From positions 1 to 50,352 of the forward strand of contig CADBNT010000003.1 of NCBI GenBank assembly GCA_902796125.1: a stretch of 50,352 bases of DNA, given 5' to 3'. This stretch comes from an uncultured Erysipelotrichaceae bacterium. GTDB taxonomy: Bacteria > Bacillota_I > Bacilli_A > RFN20 > CAG-826. The position numbers and the translations under genes are program-made. The notes beneath the pieces are model-generated. The model had not been told where the DNA came from. It saw only the letters and a program-made list of their open reading frames with translations, and ran no database searches. This document shows, one piece after another, positions 41,367-50,238 of the stretch. Position 1 is the stretch's first letter. Each line of letters starts with the position of its first letter.

Positions 41367-43342
41367 TGGAAGAACACAAGTTTCAAATAGTATCTAAATA
41401 CAAGCCAACAGGTGATCAACCACAAGCGATTGAAGAACTTGTTAATGGCATTAATGAAGGCAAGAAACTTCAGGTTCTTTTAGGTGCTACTGGTACTGGT
41501 AAAACATTCACAATTTCCAACGTAATCGAAAGGGTTCAAAAACCTACATTAGTGCTTGTTCATAATAAAACATTGGCAGCACAGCTTTATGCAGAGTTCA
41601 AAGAACTCTTTCCAAATAATAGAGTTGAGTATTTCGTATCAAACTTTGATTTTTATCAACCTGAAGCCTATCTTCCGAAGTCTGATACTTACATTGATAA
41701 AAACGCTGTTATGAACGAAGAAATTGAAATGCTTCGTACATCAGCCATTAATTCTATTTTAGAAAGAAGAGATACTATCATCGTGGGCTCTGTTGCATCT
41801 ATTTATGGTCTTACTGATCCTGATGAATATCGCAATCTTGTATTTGATATTAGAGTTGGTGAAGAAATCGATAGAAAAGCTTTTTTTGCAAGGTTAATTG
41901 ATGCTCAATATGAACGAAACAATCTTGATTTAAAACCTGGAACATTTAGAGTAAGAGGCGATGTAATTGAAATATGTCCGCCTCACTTAACTGATAGAAT
42001 CATTCATATCGATACTTTTGGTGATGAAATTGAACGTATTTGTGAAGTGGATTATTTAACTGGTGATGTTATTCATCAATATAAAACTTATCCTATTTTC
42101 CCTGCTTATGATCACGCTTCAACAAGAAGAAGGATAACTGAAGCTGTAGAAACCATATCTGCCGAACTTGAGGAGCGACTCAAATTCTTTAAAGACAATG
42201 GAAAATTATTGGAAGCAGAAAGACTAGAAATGCGTACCAAACAAGACATGGAAAACATGCTTGAATTTGGCATGTGTCCAGGTATTGAAAACTACTCTAG
42301 ACATATTGATAAAAGGCAACCTGGCCAAAGGCCATTCTCTTTAATTGATTACTTTCCAAAAGATTTTTTAATGGTTATTGATGAGTCTCATGTTACCCTT
42401 CCTCAAGTGCGTGGAATGTATAATGGAGATCGCTCGAGAAAAGAGACTCTTGTTGAGTATGGATTTAGACTTCCAAGTGCTTTAGATAATAGGCCTCTTA
42501 ATTTTGAAGAGTTCGAATCACTTATGCCTCAAGTCATTTGCACTTCAGCGACACCAGGCGATTATGAACTTGAAAAGTGTGAACATAAAGTCGTTGAACA
42601 AATTATTCGACCAACCGGTCTTCTTGATCCAGCTGTGGAAGTTAGAAAAACTCTCGGTCAAATTGACGATTTAATCTATGAAATCAAAAAGAGAATCGCC
42701 AATCATGAACGCACTATGGTTGTTACCTTAACTATTAGAATGGCTGAGGATTTGACGGAGTTTTTGAAAGAAAGAGGCATTAAAGTTGCTTATCTTCATA
42801 ATGAAACAAAGACTCTAGAAAGAACTGAAATTATCTATCAATTGCGTAAAGGAAAATATGATGTTTTAGTAGGCATCAATCTTCTTCGTGAAGGCTTAGA
42901 TATTCCTGAAGTTTCCTTGATCGCTATTTTGGATGCTGATAAAGAGGGATTTTTAAGATCAACTCGTTCATTAATTCAAGTAATAGGAAGAGCTGCAAGA
43001 AATAAAAACGGTCAAGTTATCATGTATGCTGACAATATTACAGATTCAATGAAGGAAGCGATTGATGAAACTGATAGACGTCGTTCTATTCAAAAAAGAT
43101 ATAATGATGAAAACGGAATTATTCCTGAAACAATCATTAAAGAAATACGCGCTCCTATTAAAAATTTTGATGATGAAATTGATGTTATTGACTATAAGTC
43201 AAAACATACAACAAGAACAGAATTGCAAAAAGAGATTAAGCGTTTAGAAAGCGAGATGAAAGCTGCTGCTAAGGCGTTCGAATTCGAAAAAGCTGCCGAA
43301 CTTCGCGATATTATATTTGAGTTAAAGGCATCACTAGAATGA
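41366..43342 (+). CDS. uvrB: UvrABC excinuclease subunit B
   Basis: A 658-residue DNA-damage recognition helicase. Seen: [16 protein letters not shown], Walker [18 protein letters not shown], the beta-hairpin region [29 protein letters not shown]-type Walker B ([14 protein letters not shown]), [31 protein letters not shown] and the C-terminal UVR domain that contacts UvrC ([15 protein letters not shown]). Length is typical. It shares one base with the prfB stop (TAATG). uvrA does not follow; instead a membrane acyltransferase-like gene overlaps by 4 bases. Confidence 0.98.
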   Translation: MEEHKFQIVSKYKPTGDQPQAIEELVNGINEGKKLQVLLGATGTGKTFTISNVIERVQKPTLVLVHNKTLAAQLYAEFKELFPNNRVEYFVSNFDFYQPEAYLPKSDTYIDKNAVMNEEIEMLRTSAINSILERRDTIIVGSVASIYGLTDPDEYRNLVFDIRVGEEIDRKAFFARLIDAQYERNNLDLKPGTFRVRGDVIEICPPHLTDRIIHIDTFGDEIERICEVDYLTGDVIHQYKTYPIFPAYDHASTRRRITEAVETISAELEERLKFFKDNGKLLEAERLEMRTKQDMENMLEFGMCPGIENYSRHIDKRQPGQRPFSLIDYFPKDFLMVIDESHVTLPQVRGMYNGDRSRKETLVEYGFRLPSALDNRPLNFEEFESLMPQVICTSATPGDYELEKCEHKVVEQIIRPTGLLDPAVEVRKTLGQIDDLIYEIKKRIANHERTMVVTLTIRMAEDLTEFLKERGIKVAYLHNETKTLERTEIIYQLRKGKYDVLVGINLLREGLDIPEVSLIAILDADKEGFLRSTRSLIQVIGRAARNKNGQVIMYADNITDSMKEAIDETDRRRSIQKRYNDENGIIPETIIKEIRAPIKNFDDEIDVIDYKSKHTTRTELQKEIKRLESEMKAAAKAFEFEKAAELRDIIFELKASLE

Positions 43343-44271
43343 ATGAAGTAAAACACAACAAAAGAATTTGGGAAATTGACTTCGTAAGAGGCGTTTTAAT
43401 TATCGGAATGGTAATTGATCATTTCATGTTCTTTTTAGGTGGATTGGTGCCTAACATTTTTGCTAATACTGTCATTCCACAATGGCTAATTAGTACTTCT
43501 GATTTTGCTTATGCATATTGGACTCATCCAGCCAAACTTGCAATTCGTTATTTGGGGCTTCTTTTATTCTTTACCTTAATTGGGATCAGCTCTAGATTTT
43601 CAAAGAGTAATCTTAAAAGAGGTTTGCTCACATTTGGTTTTGGTGTTGTGATGGCATTAGGATTGCTAATTTTCTCTAGTATCAGTGGTGTTCATTACTA
43701 CGCTTTGTTTCCAATTATTGCTTGTTTAGGTGCAAGCATGCTTATGTACTATGGAGCAAAGCAACTATTTGTTAAGGTAATTAAGATAAAAGAAGAACAA
43801 TGGAAGTGGTGGTCATTAGGAATTGGTGCTGTCATTGTGATAACTGGTTTCACACTAAATCTAGTATTTACAACATATGAATATAGATTTGGTCATATCT
43901 TCTTAACAATGATGGGTCAATATACTCCAGGACCATGGAATTCAGATACGGCTTTGGAGCCAATAAAATATCCGCTTGTTATTCTTGGAATTGAAAAATG
44001 GGGTAATGACTGGTTAGGTCTACTTCCATATTCTGGTTTTACATTTATAGGTGGCTTTATTGGTGAACATTTCTATGCCGAAAAGAAATCATTGTTCTTT
44101 AGAACAAATGAAGAGAAAAATCTTGCATTTAATGATAAGGCAAACGAAGTTACAAAACCTATAAATTGGCTTGGGAATAAAACTATTTGGGTTTACATTG
44201 CTCATCCATTTGTTTTGATACCGCCAATATTTGTCTTGTTCTGGATTGCTACAGGACAGTGGCCATTTTAG
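43339..44271 (+). CDS. DUF1624 / heparan-alpha-glucosaminide N-acetyltransferase-like membrane protein
   Basis: A 310-residue protein with about seven membrane segments. The start [20 protein letters not shown] followed by HFMFFLGG fits DUF1624, in which an R-x-x-x-D-x-x-R-G motif begins the first helix and a His in the following loop is thought to carry the acetyl group across the membrane. The later block [20 protein letters not shown] is also typical. Substrate unknown; surface polysaccharide acetylation is a possible role. It overlaps uvrB by ATGA, so it is co-transcribed with it. No clear terminator precedes secG, 68 bases downstream. Confidence 0.8.
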   Translation: MNEVKHNKRIWEIDFVRGVLIIGMVIDHFMFFLGGLVPNIFANTVIPQWLISTSDFAYAYWTHPAKLAIRYLGLLLFFTLIGISSRFSKSNLKRGLLTFGFGVVMALGLLIFSSISGVHYYALFPIIACLGASMLMYYGAKQLFVKVIKIKEEQWKWWSLGIGAVIVITGFTLNLVFTTYEYRFGHIFLTMMGQYTPGPWNSDTALEPIKYPLVILGIEKWGNDWLGLLPYSGFTFIGGFIGEHFYAEKKSLFFRTNEEKNLAFNDKANEVTKPINWLGNKTIWVYIAHPFVLIPPIFVLFWIATGQWPF

Positions 44272-44339
44272 AATAAAGCATTTGCTTTAGAAAAAGCATT
44301 GTGGCAATATATTAAAGCAACTTGAAAGGAGTAAAGACT

Positions 44340-44576
44340 ATGCAGTGGTATGATATTGTATTCTTGTTAATCGCATTGATTATCATTGTTTTATCACTCC
44401 TCCAAGGCGGTAAATCAGAAGGTGCTTCTGGCGCTATTACCGGTGGCGGCATGAACGTATTCGTCAAAACAAAGGAAAGAGGTTCTGAAAAGATTATCAC
44501 AATTCTAACCTTTGTATTCGTAGCGGTATTCATGTTCCTCGCTATATTAATTAGCTGCTTACAAGCCGCAGCCTAA
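44340..44576 (+). CDS. secG: Protein-export membrane protein SecG
   Basis: A 78-residue SecYEG accessory subunit. I use ATG 44340, which has GAAAGGAG 7 bases upstream; an in-frame TTG 18 bases earlier is unlikely. Two membrane segments: about 4-22 (IVFLLIALIIIVLSLLQGG) and about 52-72 (IITILTFVFVAVFMFLAILI). Between them is the Gly-rich SEGASGAITGGGMNVFVKTK, the SecG loop signature. It stands six kilobases after secA. Confidence 0.93.
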   Translation: MQWYDIVFLLIALIIIVLSLLQGGKSEGASGAITGGGMNVFVKTKERGSEKIITILTFVFVAVFMFLAILISCLQAAA

Positions 44577-44579
44577 GAT

Positions 44580-44602
44580 AAGTCGCCTATTGGCGGCTTT
44601 TC
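44580..44602 (+). terminator. Terminator of secG
   Basis: AAGTCGCC / GGCGGCTT stem (one G-T pair) with a 4-base loop and TTTT, directly after the stop codon and just before the next gene's ribosome site. Confidence 0.7.
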
Positions 44603-44620
44603 ATTTAAAGGAGATACATT

Positions 44621-45847
44621 ATGAAAAAATCTATATTAAAAAAGTATGCTCATCTTATTTGTAAAGTTGGCGCGAATGTCCAAAAAGGACAAGACGTCAT
44701 TCTTTACATTAATGTTGAACACGAAGACTTAGCAAATTTCATTGTTGAAGATTGCTATAGACTTGGTGCCAACATGGTTACTGTTAGATGGGATAGCGAC
44801 AAAGTTACAAAAACCATTAACAAAAAGGCTAGTTTAAAAGCTCTTTCTACAATTCCAGATTGGGCAATTGAAAGAGAAAAGCATTACAACAAAACTCTTC
44901 CAGCTTACATCTACATTGAATCAAGTGATCCTGATGCTATGAAGGGCGTCAATCAAATGAAGATGATGAAGGTTCATCAAGCTATTTTCCCAATCCTCAA
45001 GCCATTACGCGACGAAAGAGATAATAAATATCAATGGACAATCGCTGGTGCTCCATCTATTCCATGGGCGAAAAAGGTTTTCCCAAATCTTCCAGCTAAA
45101 AAGGCTTATAACAAACTTTGGGAAGCTATTCTTCAAACCTCTAGATTTGGCGATGATCCTGTTAAAAACTGGGAAGAACATAATGCCGATTTAGACAAGA
45201 GAAGAAAATATTTAAATTCATTGAATTTAGATTATCTCCATTATCAATCTAAAAACGGTACCGACTTTAAAGTGTGGCTTATTCCAAATGCTTTATTTTT
45301 AGCGGGTGGAGAAACAACACTCGGCTCAAATGTTTACTATAATCCAAACATTCCAACTGAAGAGTGTTTTACATCTCCAATGAAAGGTAAAGCTGAAGGT
45401 ATTGTTTATTCCAGTAAACCACTTTCTTATAGAGGCGAACTTATTGAAAACTTCTCTGTAAGATTTGAAAAGGGTAAAGCTGTTGAAGTTCATGCTGAAA
45501 AAGGTGAAGAACTTCTTAAACAAATGATTAGCATGGATCCAAATGCTGGTTATCTTGGTGAAGTTGCACTTATTCCATTTGATTCTCCAATTAATAATAC
45601 TGGCATCATTTTCTTCAATACTCTTTATGACGAAAACGCAGCCTGCCACCTTGCTTTAGGCATGGGCTTTACAAACGTTATTAAAGATTATGAAAAATAT
45701 TCAAACGATGAACTTCACGCTATGGGAGTTAACGATGCTTCTATTCACGTTGACTTTATGATTGGCGATAAGGATTTAAACATCACTGGTTATACCCATG
45801 ATGGTAAAGAAGTTGCCATCTTTAGAAATGGTAATTGGGCTTTCTAA
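44621..45847 (+). CDS. M29-family aminopeptidase (AmpS/PepS type)
   Basis: A 408-residue cytosolic metal-dependent aminopeptidase. Seen: KKYAHLICKVGANVQKGQDV at the start, GGETTLGSNVYYNPNIPTEE followed by CFTSPMKGKAEG (metal Glu in TEE), YLGEVALIPFDSPIN (second Glu) and NAACHLALGMGFTN (metal His), then SIHVDFMIGDKDLNI (metal His/Asp); these are the M29 metal ligands. Length is typical (about 410). An AAAGGAGA ribosome site lies 7 bases before the ATG. It has flanking terminators, so it is probably monocistronic; its promoter is not obvious in the 44-base gap and some readthrough from secG may feed it. Confidence 0.95.
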   Translation: MKKSILKKYAHLICKVGANVQKGQDVILYINVEHEDLANFIVEDCYRLGANMVTVRWDSDKVTKTINKKASLKALSTIPDWAIEREKHYNKTLPAYIYIESSDPDAMKGVNQMKMMKVHQAIFPILKPLRDERDNKYQWTIAGAPSIPWAKKVFPNLPAKKAYNKLWEAILQTSRFGDDPVKNWEEHNADLDKRRKYLNSLNLDYLHYQSKNGTDFKVWLIPNALFLAGGETTLGSNVYYNPNIPTEECFTSPMKGKAEGIVYSSKPLSYRGELIENFSVRFEKGKAVEVHAEKGEELLKQMISMDPNAGYLGEVALIPFDSPINNTGIIFFNTLYDENAACHLALGMGFTNVIKDYEKYSNDELHAMGVNDASIHVDFMIGDKDLNITGYTHDGKEVAIFRNGNWAF

Positions 45848-45868
45848 AAAAGTCTTAAAACTAAAGAA

Positions 45869-45892
45869 AAACTCGCGATTTGCGAGTTTTTT
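45869..45892. terminator. Terminator between the aminopeptidase and the YolD gene
   Basis: AAACTCGC / GCGAGTTT stem with a 5-base loop, T-rich on the right and A-rich on the left, usable by both convergent units. Confidence 0.85.
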
Positions 45893-45893
45893 A

Positions 45894-46211
45894 TTAAAAC
45901 AAATTATCATCAATTACATCAATTATATTGCTTAATGGAATAATTCCTTTGCTTGTTAACAGAGCTCTTTGAGTTGATTCTATTTTGATAATTGATGTCT
46001 TTATTTCAAATAAGTATCCATCATAGTAATATTTGATTCTAATTTCTTGGTCATGATAGTTTTTAAGAATCTCGTTTATCTTATTTGCTCTATCGCTTGA
46101 AATAGATGGCTTATCGATCTTATTTCTTTCGTAGCGCATTTTCTCAAGACATGTGCTTTGTTCGATAAGAGAAGAAAATGGTGCCCATTTTTTCATTCCA
46201 CGTTCACTCAT
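45894..46211 (-). CDS. YolD-like protein
   Basis: A 105-residue protein. The start MSERGMKKWAPFSSLIEQ is the YolD signature (RGM-x-KWAPF), followed by IRIKYYYDGYLFEIKTSI and a C-terminal helix. YolD proteins are found next to Y-family polymerases in Bacillus and its plasmids and phages; their role is unknown, possibly an accessory like UmuD. It overlaps the polymerase gene by 4 bases and is translated after it. No integrase or phage gene is near, so the pair looks chromosomal here. Confidence 0.9.
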   Translation of the reverse strand: MSERGMKKWAPFSSLIEQSTCLEKMRYERNKIDKPSISSDRANKINEILKNYHDQEIRIKYYYDGYLFEIKTSIIKIESTQRALLTSKGIIPLSNIIDVIDDNLF

Positions 46212-47452
46212 TTATGGTGTCCTCCTATCTGGTTATGTCTTTCTTTGGCAGTACTCTCTTCCAAAAGAGATGACCCTCTTAACACTATATTTTTTCCGTA
46301 ACGAATTTTCAATTCATCTGTTACTTTTTGGAGTGCTTTTCTTTCTTCACTAGTTCTATCATCTTCAAATAAAGAGAGTTGATCTCCTTCATCATTCGAA
46401 AACTTGCCAAAGCTTATATAGATGCTTTTTGCATAATGGTTGCCAATATATTTATCGAAGATTGAAGCTATATCTTTAAACAATATTTCTGTGTCATCTG
46501 TAGGAAAATCTAGCGTCACGTGATGTGAAAATCCTCCACCTTCTTTTGATGAAAATCCTACGCCTAAGCCTAAAAGGCTTGTCTTTTGTTTATGTTCCCT
46601 AAGACGCATTGCTAAATCATCAGTCATTTCTTTGACGATCAATCTAGCCTGCTTAGGTGTGTAGTCCTTTATTAAGACTTGTCCTAATGATAAAGATGTA
46701 TCTTCTGGAATATATTTTTCTCTTATGTCTGAATCATCGATTCCATTCGCATGGTTCCAAAGTTGTTCTCCAAGAACACCAAATTTAGCCTTAAGAAGGT
46801 TTTTATCTGTTTTTGCAAGTTGTCCAACGTCATAAATTCCTAAGGCATTTAGTTTTCTTTCATATCCACTTGATATACCCCACATTTTGGAAAGAGGGGA
46901 AAGCTTCCAAAGTTTCTTTTCAATGTCGTCTTTTGTCCAAACAGATATATAAGGAGGTTTCTTTTTAGCGTCGTTATCTAATGCAACCTTTGCTAAAAGC
47001 ATGTTATATGAAACTCCAGCAGTGGTGACTAGTCCTGTTTTCTTAGTAATAGCCCTTTGAATCTTCATAGTTAATTCTCTTGGAGTTGCATTATACATTT
47101 TTAAATATGGACCAAGATTAATAAACATTTCATCTATCGAATAGACGTGGATATCATCTTCGCCTACGAAATCTAAAACAATAGAAACTATTTCGGCAGA
47201 TTTTTCGACGTAGTGTTGCATTCTCGGTTTAGCGTATATCATGCCTTTTATAGGTGGGAGCTCTTTTCTTCTACATCTAGAAGGCACTCCTTTTGCTTTT
47301 AAATAGGGAGAAACTGATAAGACGATTGTGTTATAGCCTCTTTCGGCATCGCACACTACTAAAGGTGTAGTGAAAGGATTGAGTTTACGATCAACGCACT
47401 CAACAAAAGCATAGAAAGCTTTCATATCTATAACTGCAATCGCTTTTTCCAT
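46208..47452 (-). CDS. Y-family DNA polymerase (UvrX/YqjW type)
   Basis: A 414-residue translesion polymerase. Seen: AVIDMKAFYAFVECVDRKLN (catalytic Asp; the steric Tyr-Phe site reads F-Y-A), VLSVSPYLKAKGVPSRCR, YSIDEMFINLGPYL (the SIDE motif, catalytic Asp/Glu), TTAGVSYNMLLAKVALDN and the helix-hairpin-helix near KLNALGIYDVGQLAKT. Sequence style and the paired YolD place it with UvrX rather than with DinB. A beta-clamp-binding motif QLSLFED lies near the C-terminus. In Bacillus these pairs are LexA-controlled, but no CGAAC-N4-GTTCG box is visible in the upstream 100 bases. The start lacks a ribosome site and has a promoter next to it. Confidence 0.92.
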   Translation of the reverse strand: MEKAIAVIDMKAFYAFVECVDRKLNPFTTPLVVCDAERGYNTIVLSVSPYLKAKGVPSRCRRKELPPIKGMIYAKPRMQHYVEKSAEIVSIVLDFVGEDDIHVYSIDEMFINLGPYLKMYNATPRELTMKIQRAITKKTGLVTTAGVSYNMLLAKVALDNDAKKKPPYISVWTKDDIEKKLWKLSPLSKMWGISSGYERKLNALGIYDVGQLAKTDKNLLKAKFGVLGEQLWNHANGIDDSDIREKYIPEDTSLSLGQVLIKDYTPKQARLIVKEMTDDLAMRLREHKQKTSLLGLGVGFSSKEGGGFSHHVTLDFPTDDTEILFKDIASIFDKYIGNHYAKSIYISFGKFSNDEGDQLSLFEDDRTSEERKALQKVTDELKIRYGKNIVLRGSSLLEESTAKERHNQIGGHHK

Positions 47453-47458
47453 ATTGAG

Positions 47459-47488
47459 ATTTTACAACAAATACTTATTCATTATCAG
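47459..47488 (-). promoter_or_regulatory. Promoter of the Y-family polymerase, adjoining the start codon
   Basis: On the minus strand CTGATA (47488-47483), an 18-base spacer and TAAAAT (47464-47459). Six bases separate the -10 box from the ATG at 47452, implying a leaderless transcript. Confidence 0.5.
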
Positions 47489-47552
47489 TCTTGATTATAA
47501 ATATTTTTCGTATTGCTATATTTTTAATATAAATAATGATTAAATTATATCT

Positions 47553-48668
47553 ATGGAAGTATTCAATTCTAATACTCTTGTAAATCTATCTAACTCAATT
47601 CTTAAGGCATTTGATGTTCCAACTTTTCATGAAACAATTCCTGAAATTGATGAAGTAATTAAAGGTCACAAGAAAATTGTTTTAGTGCTTTTTGATGGAA
47701 TGGGGCAAAACATTACTCGATATCATTTAAAAGAAGACTCGTTTATTAGAAGTCACTACGTCCATACAATCAATTCTGTTTATCCACCTACAACTGCTGC
47801 AGCAACGACATCAGTGCTAACTGCTAAATTCTCTATTGAGACAGGATGGCTCGCGTGGGCGACATATTTCCCAGAAGTGAAACGTAACATTATCTTGTTT
47901 AGAGGATATGATTACAACACTGGTGAAAAAGTCGATCCAAATATTGCTTATAAAAAGTTTCCAAACACACAAATATTTGACTTAATTAAAGAAAAAGATA
48001 AAGACGTAAAAACTTTCTGTTTACAACGTTTTCCAATTCAACAAAATGGGCCTAAATATCTATGTTCTGCAAAGAAAATGATTAAAAATGAACTTAAAAA
48101 CTCTAGCAAAGCCTTTGGATATTTCTATTGGGATACGCCTGATGTTGAGATGCATGCGAACGGAATATACGCTCCAATTATTAAAAGAAAAGTTCACGCC
48201 TTAAATCGCTTCATGAAAAGGCTAACTAAAGCGGTTCCTGATACCTTATTTATCCTTATTGCTGACCATGGACACGTTAATACCGAATATGTTGATATCT
48301 CAGAGCATGATGATCTTTATTCGTTAATGAGCCAACCAGCTTGTTTGGAAAAGCGTTCTCCTTCATTTTTCGTTAAGGAAGGAAAACAAAACGAATTCAA
48401 AGAACTATTCAACAAATATTATGGTGATGAGTTCGACTTATTAACCAAGGAAGAAGTTGTTAAGTTTAAATTGTTTGGTGAAGGTAAACCACGTGATGAA
48501 GTCCTAGATTCTTTTGGTGATTTTGTTGCATTATCTAGAGGCAAATATTCCTTATATAGTTCTAAAGAATTTAAATCTTCATCAAAACATAAAGGAACCT
48601 TTCCAGGACATCATGGTGGAGGAACAAAAGAAGAAAGACTCATTGATGTCTCGATTTATAATCGATAA
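47553..48668 (+). CDS. Alkaline phosphatase-superfamily phosphodiesterase / nucleotide pyrophosphatase
   Basis: A 371-residue enzyme of the alkaline phosphatase superfamily. Seen: VLVLFDGMGQNITRYH (the first metal Asp), NSVYPPTTAAATTSVLTA with the Thr nucleophile (P-P-T-T), ILIADHGHVNTEY (metal Asp and His) and GTFPGHHGGGTKEE (last metal His). This is the arrangement of type I phosphodiesterases and autotaxin-like pyrophosphatases. There is no signal peptide, so it is probably cytosolic. The natural substrate is unknown; nucleotides or phosphodiesters are typical. The ATG follows a very AT-rich stretch with TAAATT six bases away and no ribosome site. Confidence 0.88.
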   Translation: MEVFNSNTLVNLSNSILKAFDVPTFHETIPEIDEVIKGHKKIVLVLFDGMGQNITRYHLKEDSFIRSHYVHTINSVYPPTTAAATTSVLTAKFSIETGWLAWATYFPEVKRNIILFRGYDYNTGEKVDPNIAYKKFPNTQIFDLIKEKDKDVKTFCLQRFPIQQNGPKYLCSAKKMIKNELKNSSKAFGYFYWDTPDVEMHANGIYAPIIKRKVHALNRFMKRLTKAVPDTLFILIADHGHVNTEYVDISEHDDLYSLMSQPACLEKRSPSFFVKEGKQNEFKELFNKYYGDEFDLLTKEEVVKFKLFGEGKPRDEVLDSFGDFVALSRGKYSLYSSKEFKSSSKHKGTFPGHHGGGTKEERLIDVSIYNR

Positions 48669-48697
48669 TTGATTTTTGGTATAAATATATCTATTAT
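48669..48697 (+). promoter_or_regulatory. Promoter of tRNA-Ala
   Basis: TTGATT (48669-48674), a 17-base spacer and TATTAT (48692-48697). The -35 box begins immediately after the previous gene's stop codon; transcription would begin about 5 bases before the tRNA. Confidence 0.65.
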
Positions 48698-48708
48698 TAT
48701 TACCTAAT

Positions 48709-48784
48709 GGGCCAATAGCTCAGTTGGGAGAGCGCATCGTTCGCAACGATGAGGTCGTCGGTTCGATCCCGATTTGGTCCACCA
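48709..48784 (+). tRNA. tRNA-Ala (anticodon CGC)
   Basis: A 76-base cloverleaf with encoded CCA. The acceptor GGGCCAA pairs with TTGGTCC and includes G3-U70, the alanine identity pair. D stem GCTC/GAGC; anticodon stem CATCG/CGATG with loop TTCGCAA, giving anticodon CGC (reads GCG, Ala). T arm has TTCGATC, where the conserved TTCGA is intact. The two outer loop bases on each side (TT and AA) could also pair, giving an extended anticodon stem. The anticodon is unusual for a low-GC genome, where tRNA-Ala(UGC) reads all Ala codons; other tRNA genes are not in this window. Confidence 0.95.
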
Positions 48785-48875
48785 ATAAAAAAACTACTTG
48801 TGTCGTTGTCCAAAGTCACTTATTCGAAGTTGGTTAAAAACATCCATCTGATTAGGACACACATAAGACATAAAG

Positions 48876-48902
48876 AGATCTATCGAAAGATAGGTCTTTT
48901 TT
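48876..48902 (+). terminator. Terminator downstream of the tRNA gene
   Basis: AGATCTATC / GATAGGTCT stem (9 bp, one G-T pair) with a stable GAAA tetraloop and six T. It ends a transcript of about 190 bases beginning at the tRNA promoter. The 91 bases between the tRNA and this hairpin (48785-48875) hold no gene I can support. Confidence 0.85.
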
Positions 48903-48925
48903 ATGATTTGGTATTTTATTTCTCG

Positions 48926-48934
48926 TGTTACAAT
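48926..48934 (+). promoter_or_regulatory. Extended -10 promoter of the leucine-rich-repeat gene
   Basis: TGT-TACAAT is an extended -10, 24 bases before the ATG at 48959, with AAGGAG in between. No good -35 box. Confidence 0.5.
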
Positions 48935-48958
48935 AATTAAAAATAAGGAGATTTGTTT

Positions 48959-50191
48959 ATGCCTAAATTGCCTAAATTTCTCGAGGTAAAAGAAGATGAT
49001 ACCGAAGAGGAAAAGAAGAAAAAGAAATTTCTTTTAATTTTATTCATCATTTTATTCTTTTTAGTATTTGCTGGAATTGTTATTGGCATCATTTTTGGTG
49101 TTAGATCATGTAGCCAGCAAAAAGGTGGTGATCCTACAACTGCTCAAACATCCGAATCTACCACTCAAACAACTGACACAAGTGGCTCTTCTGAACCGGT
49201 TGTTACTGATTATATAAAATATGCTCTTAATAGTGATGGTTTATCTTATAAAGTTATCGGTCTAGTCGAACCTCATCCTGCAGATATTGAGGTGCCAGCA
49301 ACATATTCTGGACTTCCTGTAACAAGGTTAGGGTCACAATCATTTGGTAGTGATTACGCAGTTAAAACAGTCACACTCCCAGATTCAGTAACTTTTATTG
49401 AGTACCACACATTTTACAATTGCAAAAACTTAGAGTCTATTACTTTGTCTAATTCTCTTGAGGAAATTGAATTCAGTGCTTTTATTTACTGTTCTTCTTT
49501 AAAAACTGTTACGTTACCGGAATCGGTTACAAAAATAGGAGACTGCGTTTTTGGCATGTGTACTTCTTTAGAATCTGTAACACTGTCAAACAATATCACA
49601 TCCATTGGAAGCGATTGCTTCGAATATTGTTCTTCTTTAACCCAAATTACATTGCCTAATAATCTTACATCTTATGGAGGAGAAGCCTTTAAAAAATGCG
49701 ACAACTTACAACATTTTAATGAATATGATAACGGTTATTATTTAGGCAGCGAAAGCAATCCTTATATGCTTCTTTTTAAGGCTAAGGATGATTCACTCAC
49801 ATCAGTAAATATTAATAATAATTGTTTATTTGTTGAAGATTCCGCTTTCGAAGATTCTGATTTAGAGTCTGTCACCTTGCCAGATTCTGTTACATTTATT
49901 GGGGATTATTCTTTCCAGGCTTGTTACGATATAACATCAGTTACACTTTCTAATAATTTAACCCATATTGGAGACAGTGCATTTCACCACTGTTATAAGT
50001 TGACCTCTATTGCTATTCCTCATGCCGTTACTTATATCGGAAATTCAGCATTTGAATTATGCGAAGAACTTTCAACCATCACTTATGATGGTACATTAGA
50101 GGAATGGGAAGAAGTCGAGAAAAAGGGTGGATGGGCAGAAGAGTGTCTTGCTACAGTAGTGGTATGTAGTGACGGAAATGCTCCAATTTAG
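48959..50191 (+). CDS. Membrane-anchored BspA-type leucine-rich-repeat surface protein
   Basis: 410 residues from ATG 48959 (AAGGAG 8 bases upstream; an in-frame TTG two codons earlier is unlikely). A Lys/Glu-rich cytoplasmic start is followed by one membrane helix (residues about 27-48, LILFIILFFLVFAGIVIGII), a Ser/Thr linker of about 35 residues and then eight or so repeats of the LRR_5 (BspA) type, about 23 residues each, with the pattern L-x-x-V-T-L-P-x-S-V-T-x-I-G-x-x-A-F. The last unit, TITYDGTLEEWEEV, is the usual end-cap of such proteins. They are found on gut Bacteroidetes, Firmicutes and protist surfaces and bind host matrix proteins or other cells. The topology is N-in/C-out; cleavage is not predicted. 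Confidence 0.92.
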   Translation: MPKLPKFLEVKEDDTEEEKKKKKFLLILFIILFFLVFAGIVIGIIFGVRSCSQQKGGDPTTAQTSESTTQTTDTSGSSEPVVTDYIKYALNSDGLSYKVIGLVEPHPADIEVPATYSGLPVTRLGSQSFGSDYAVKTVTLPDSVTFIEYHTFYNCKNLESITLSNSLEEIEFSAFIYCSSLKTVTLPESVTKIGDCVFGMCTSLESVTLSNNITSIGSDCFEYCSSLTQITLPNNLTSYGGEAFKKCDNLQHFNEYDNGYYLGSESNPYMLLFKAKDDSLTSVNINNNCLFVEDSAFEDSDLESVTLPDSVTFIGDYSFQACYDITSVTLSNNLTHIGDSAFHHCYKLTSIAIPHAVTYIGNSAFELCEELSTITYDGTLEEWEEVEKKGGWAEECLATVVVCSDGNAPI

Positions 50192-50196
50192 GAATT

Positions 50197-50218
50197 AGAC
50201 TCCTTAGGGAGTCTTTTT
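50197..50218 (+). terminator. Terminator of the leucine-rich-repeat gene
   Basis: AGACTCC / GGAGTCT stem with loop TTAG followed by TTTTT, 5 bases after the stop codon. A second inverted repeat (ACATCAAC / GTTGGTGT, 50228-50249) lies just beyond and spans the stop codon of the minus-strand gene at the edge. Confidence 0.85.
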
Positions 50219-50238
50219 CTTATTTGTACATCAACTTA

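Noticed and set aside
46208-47452. YolD/Y-family polymerase as evidence of a prophage or plasmid insertion
   Set aside because: No integrase, repressor, attachment repeats or change in base composition; flanking genes are housekeeping genes.
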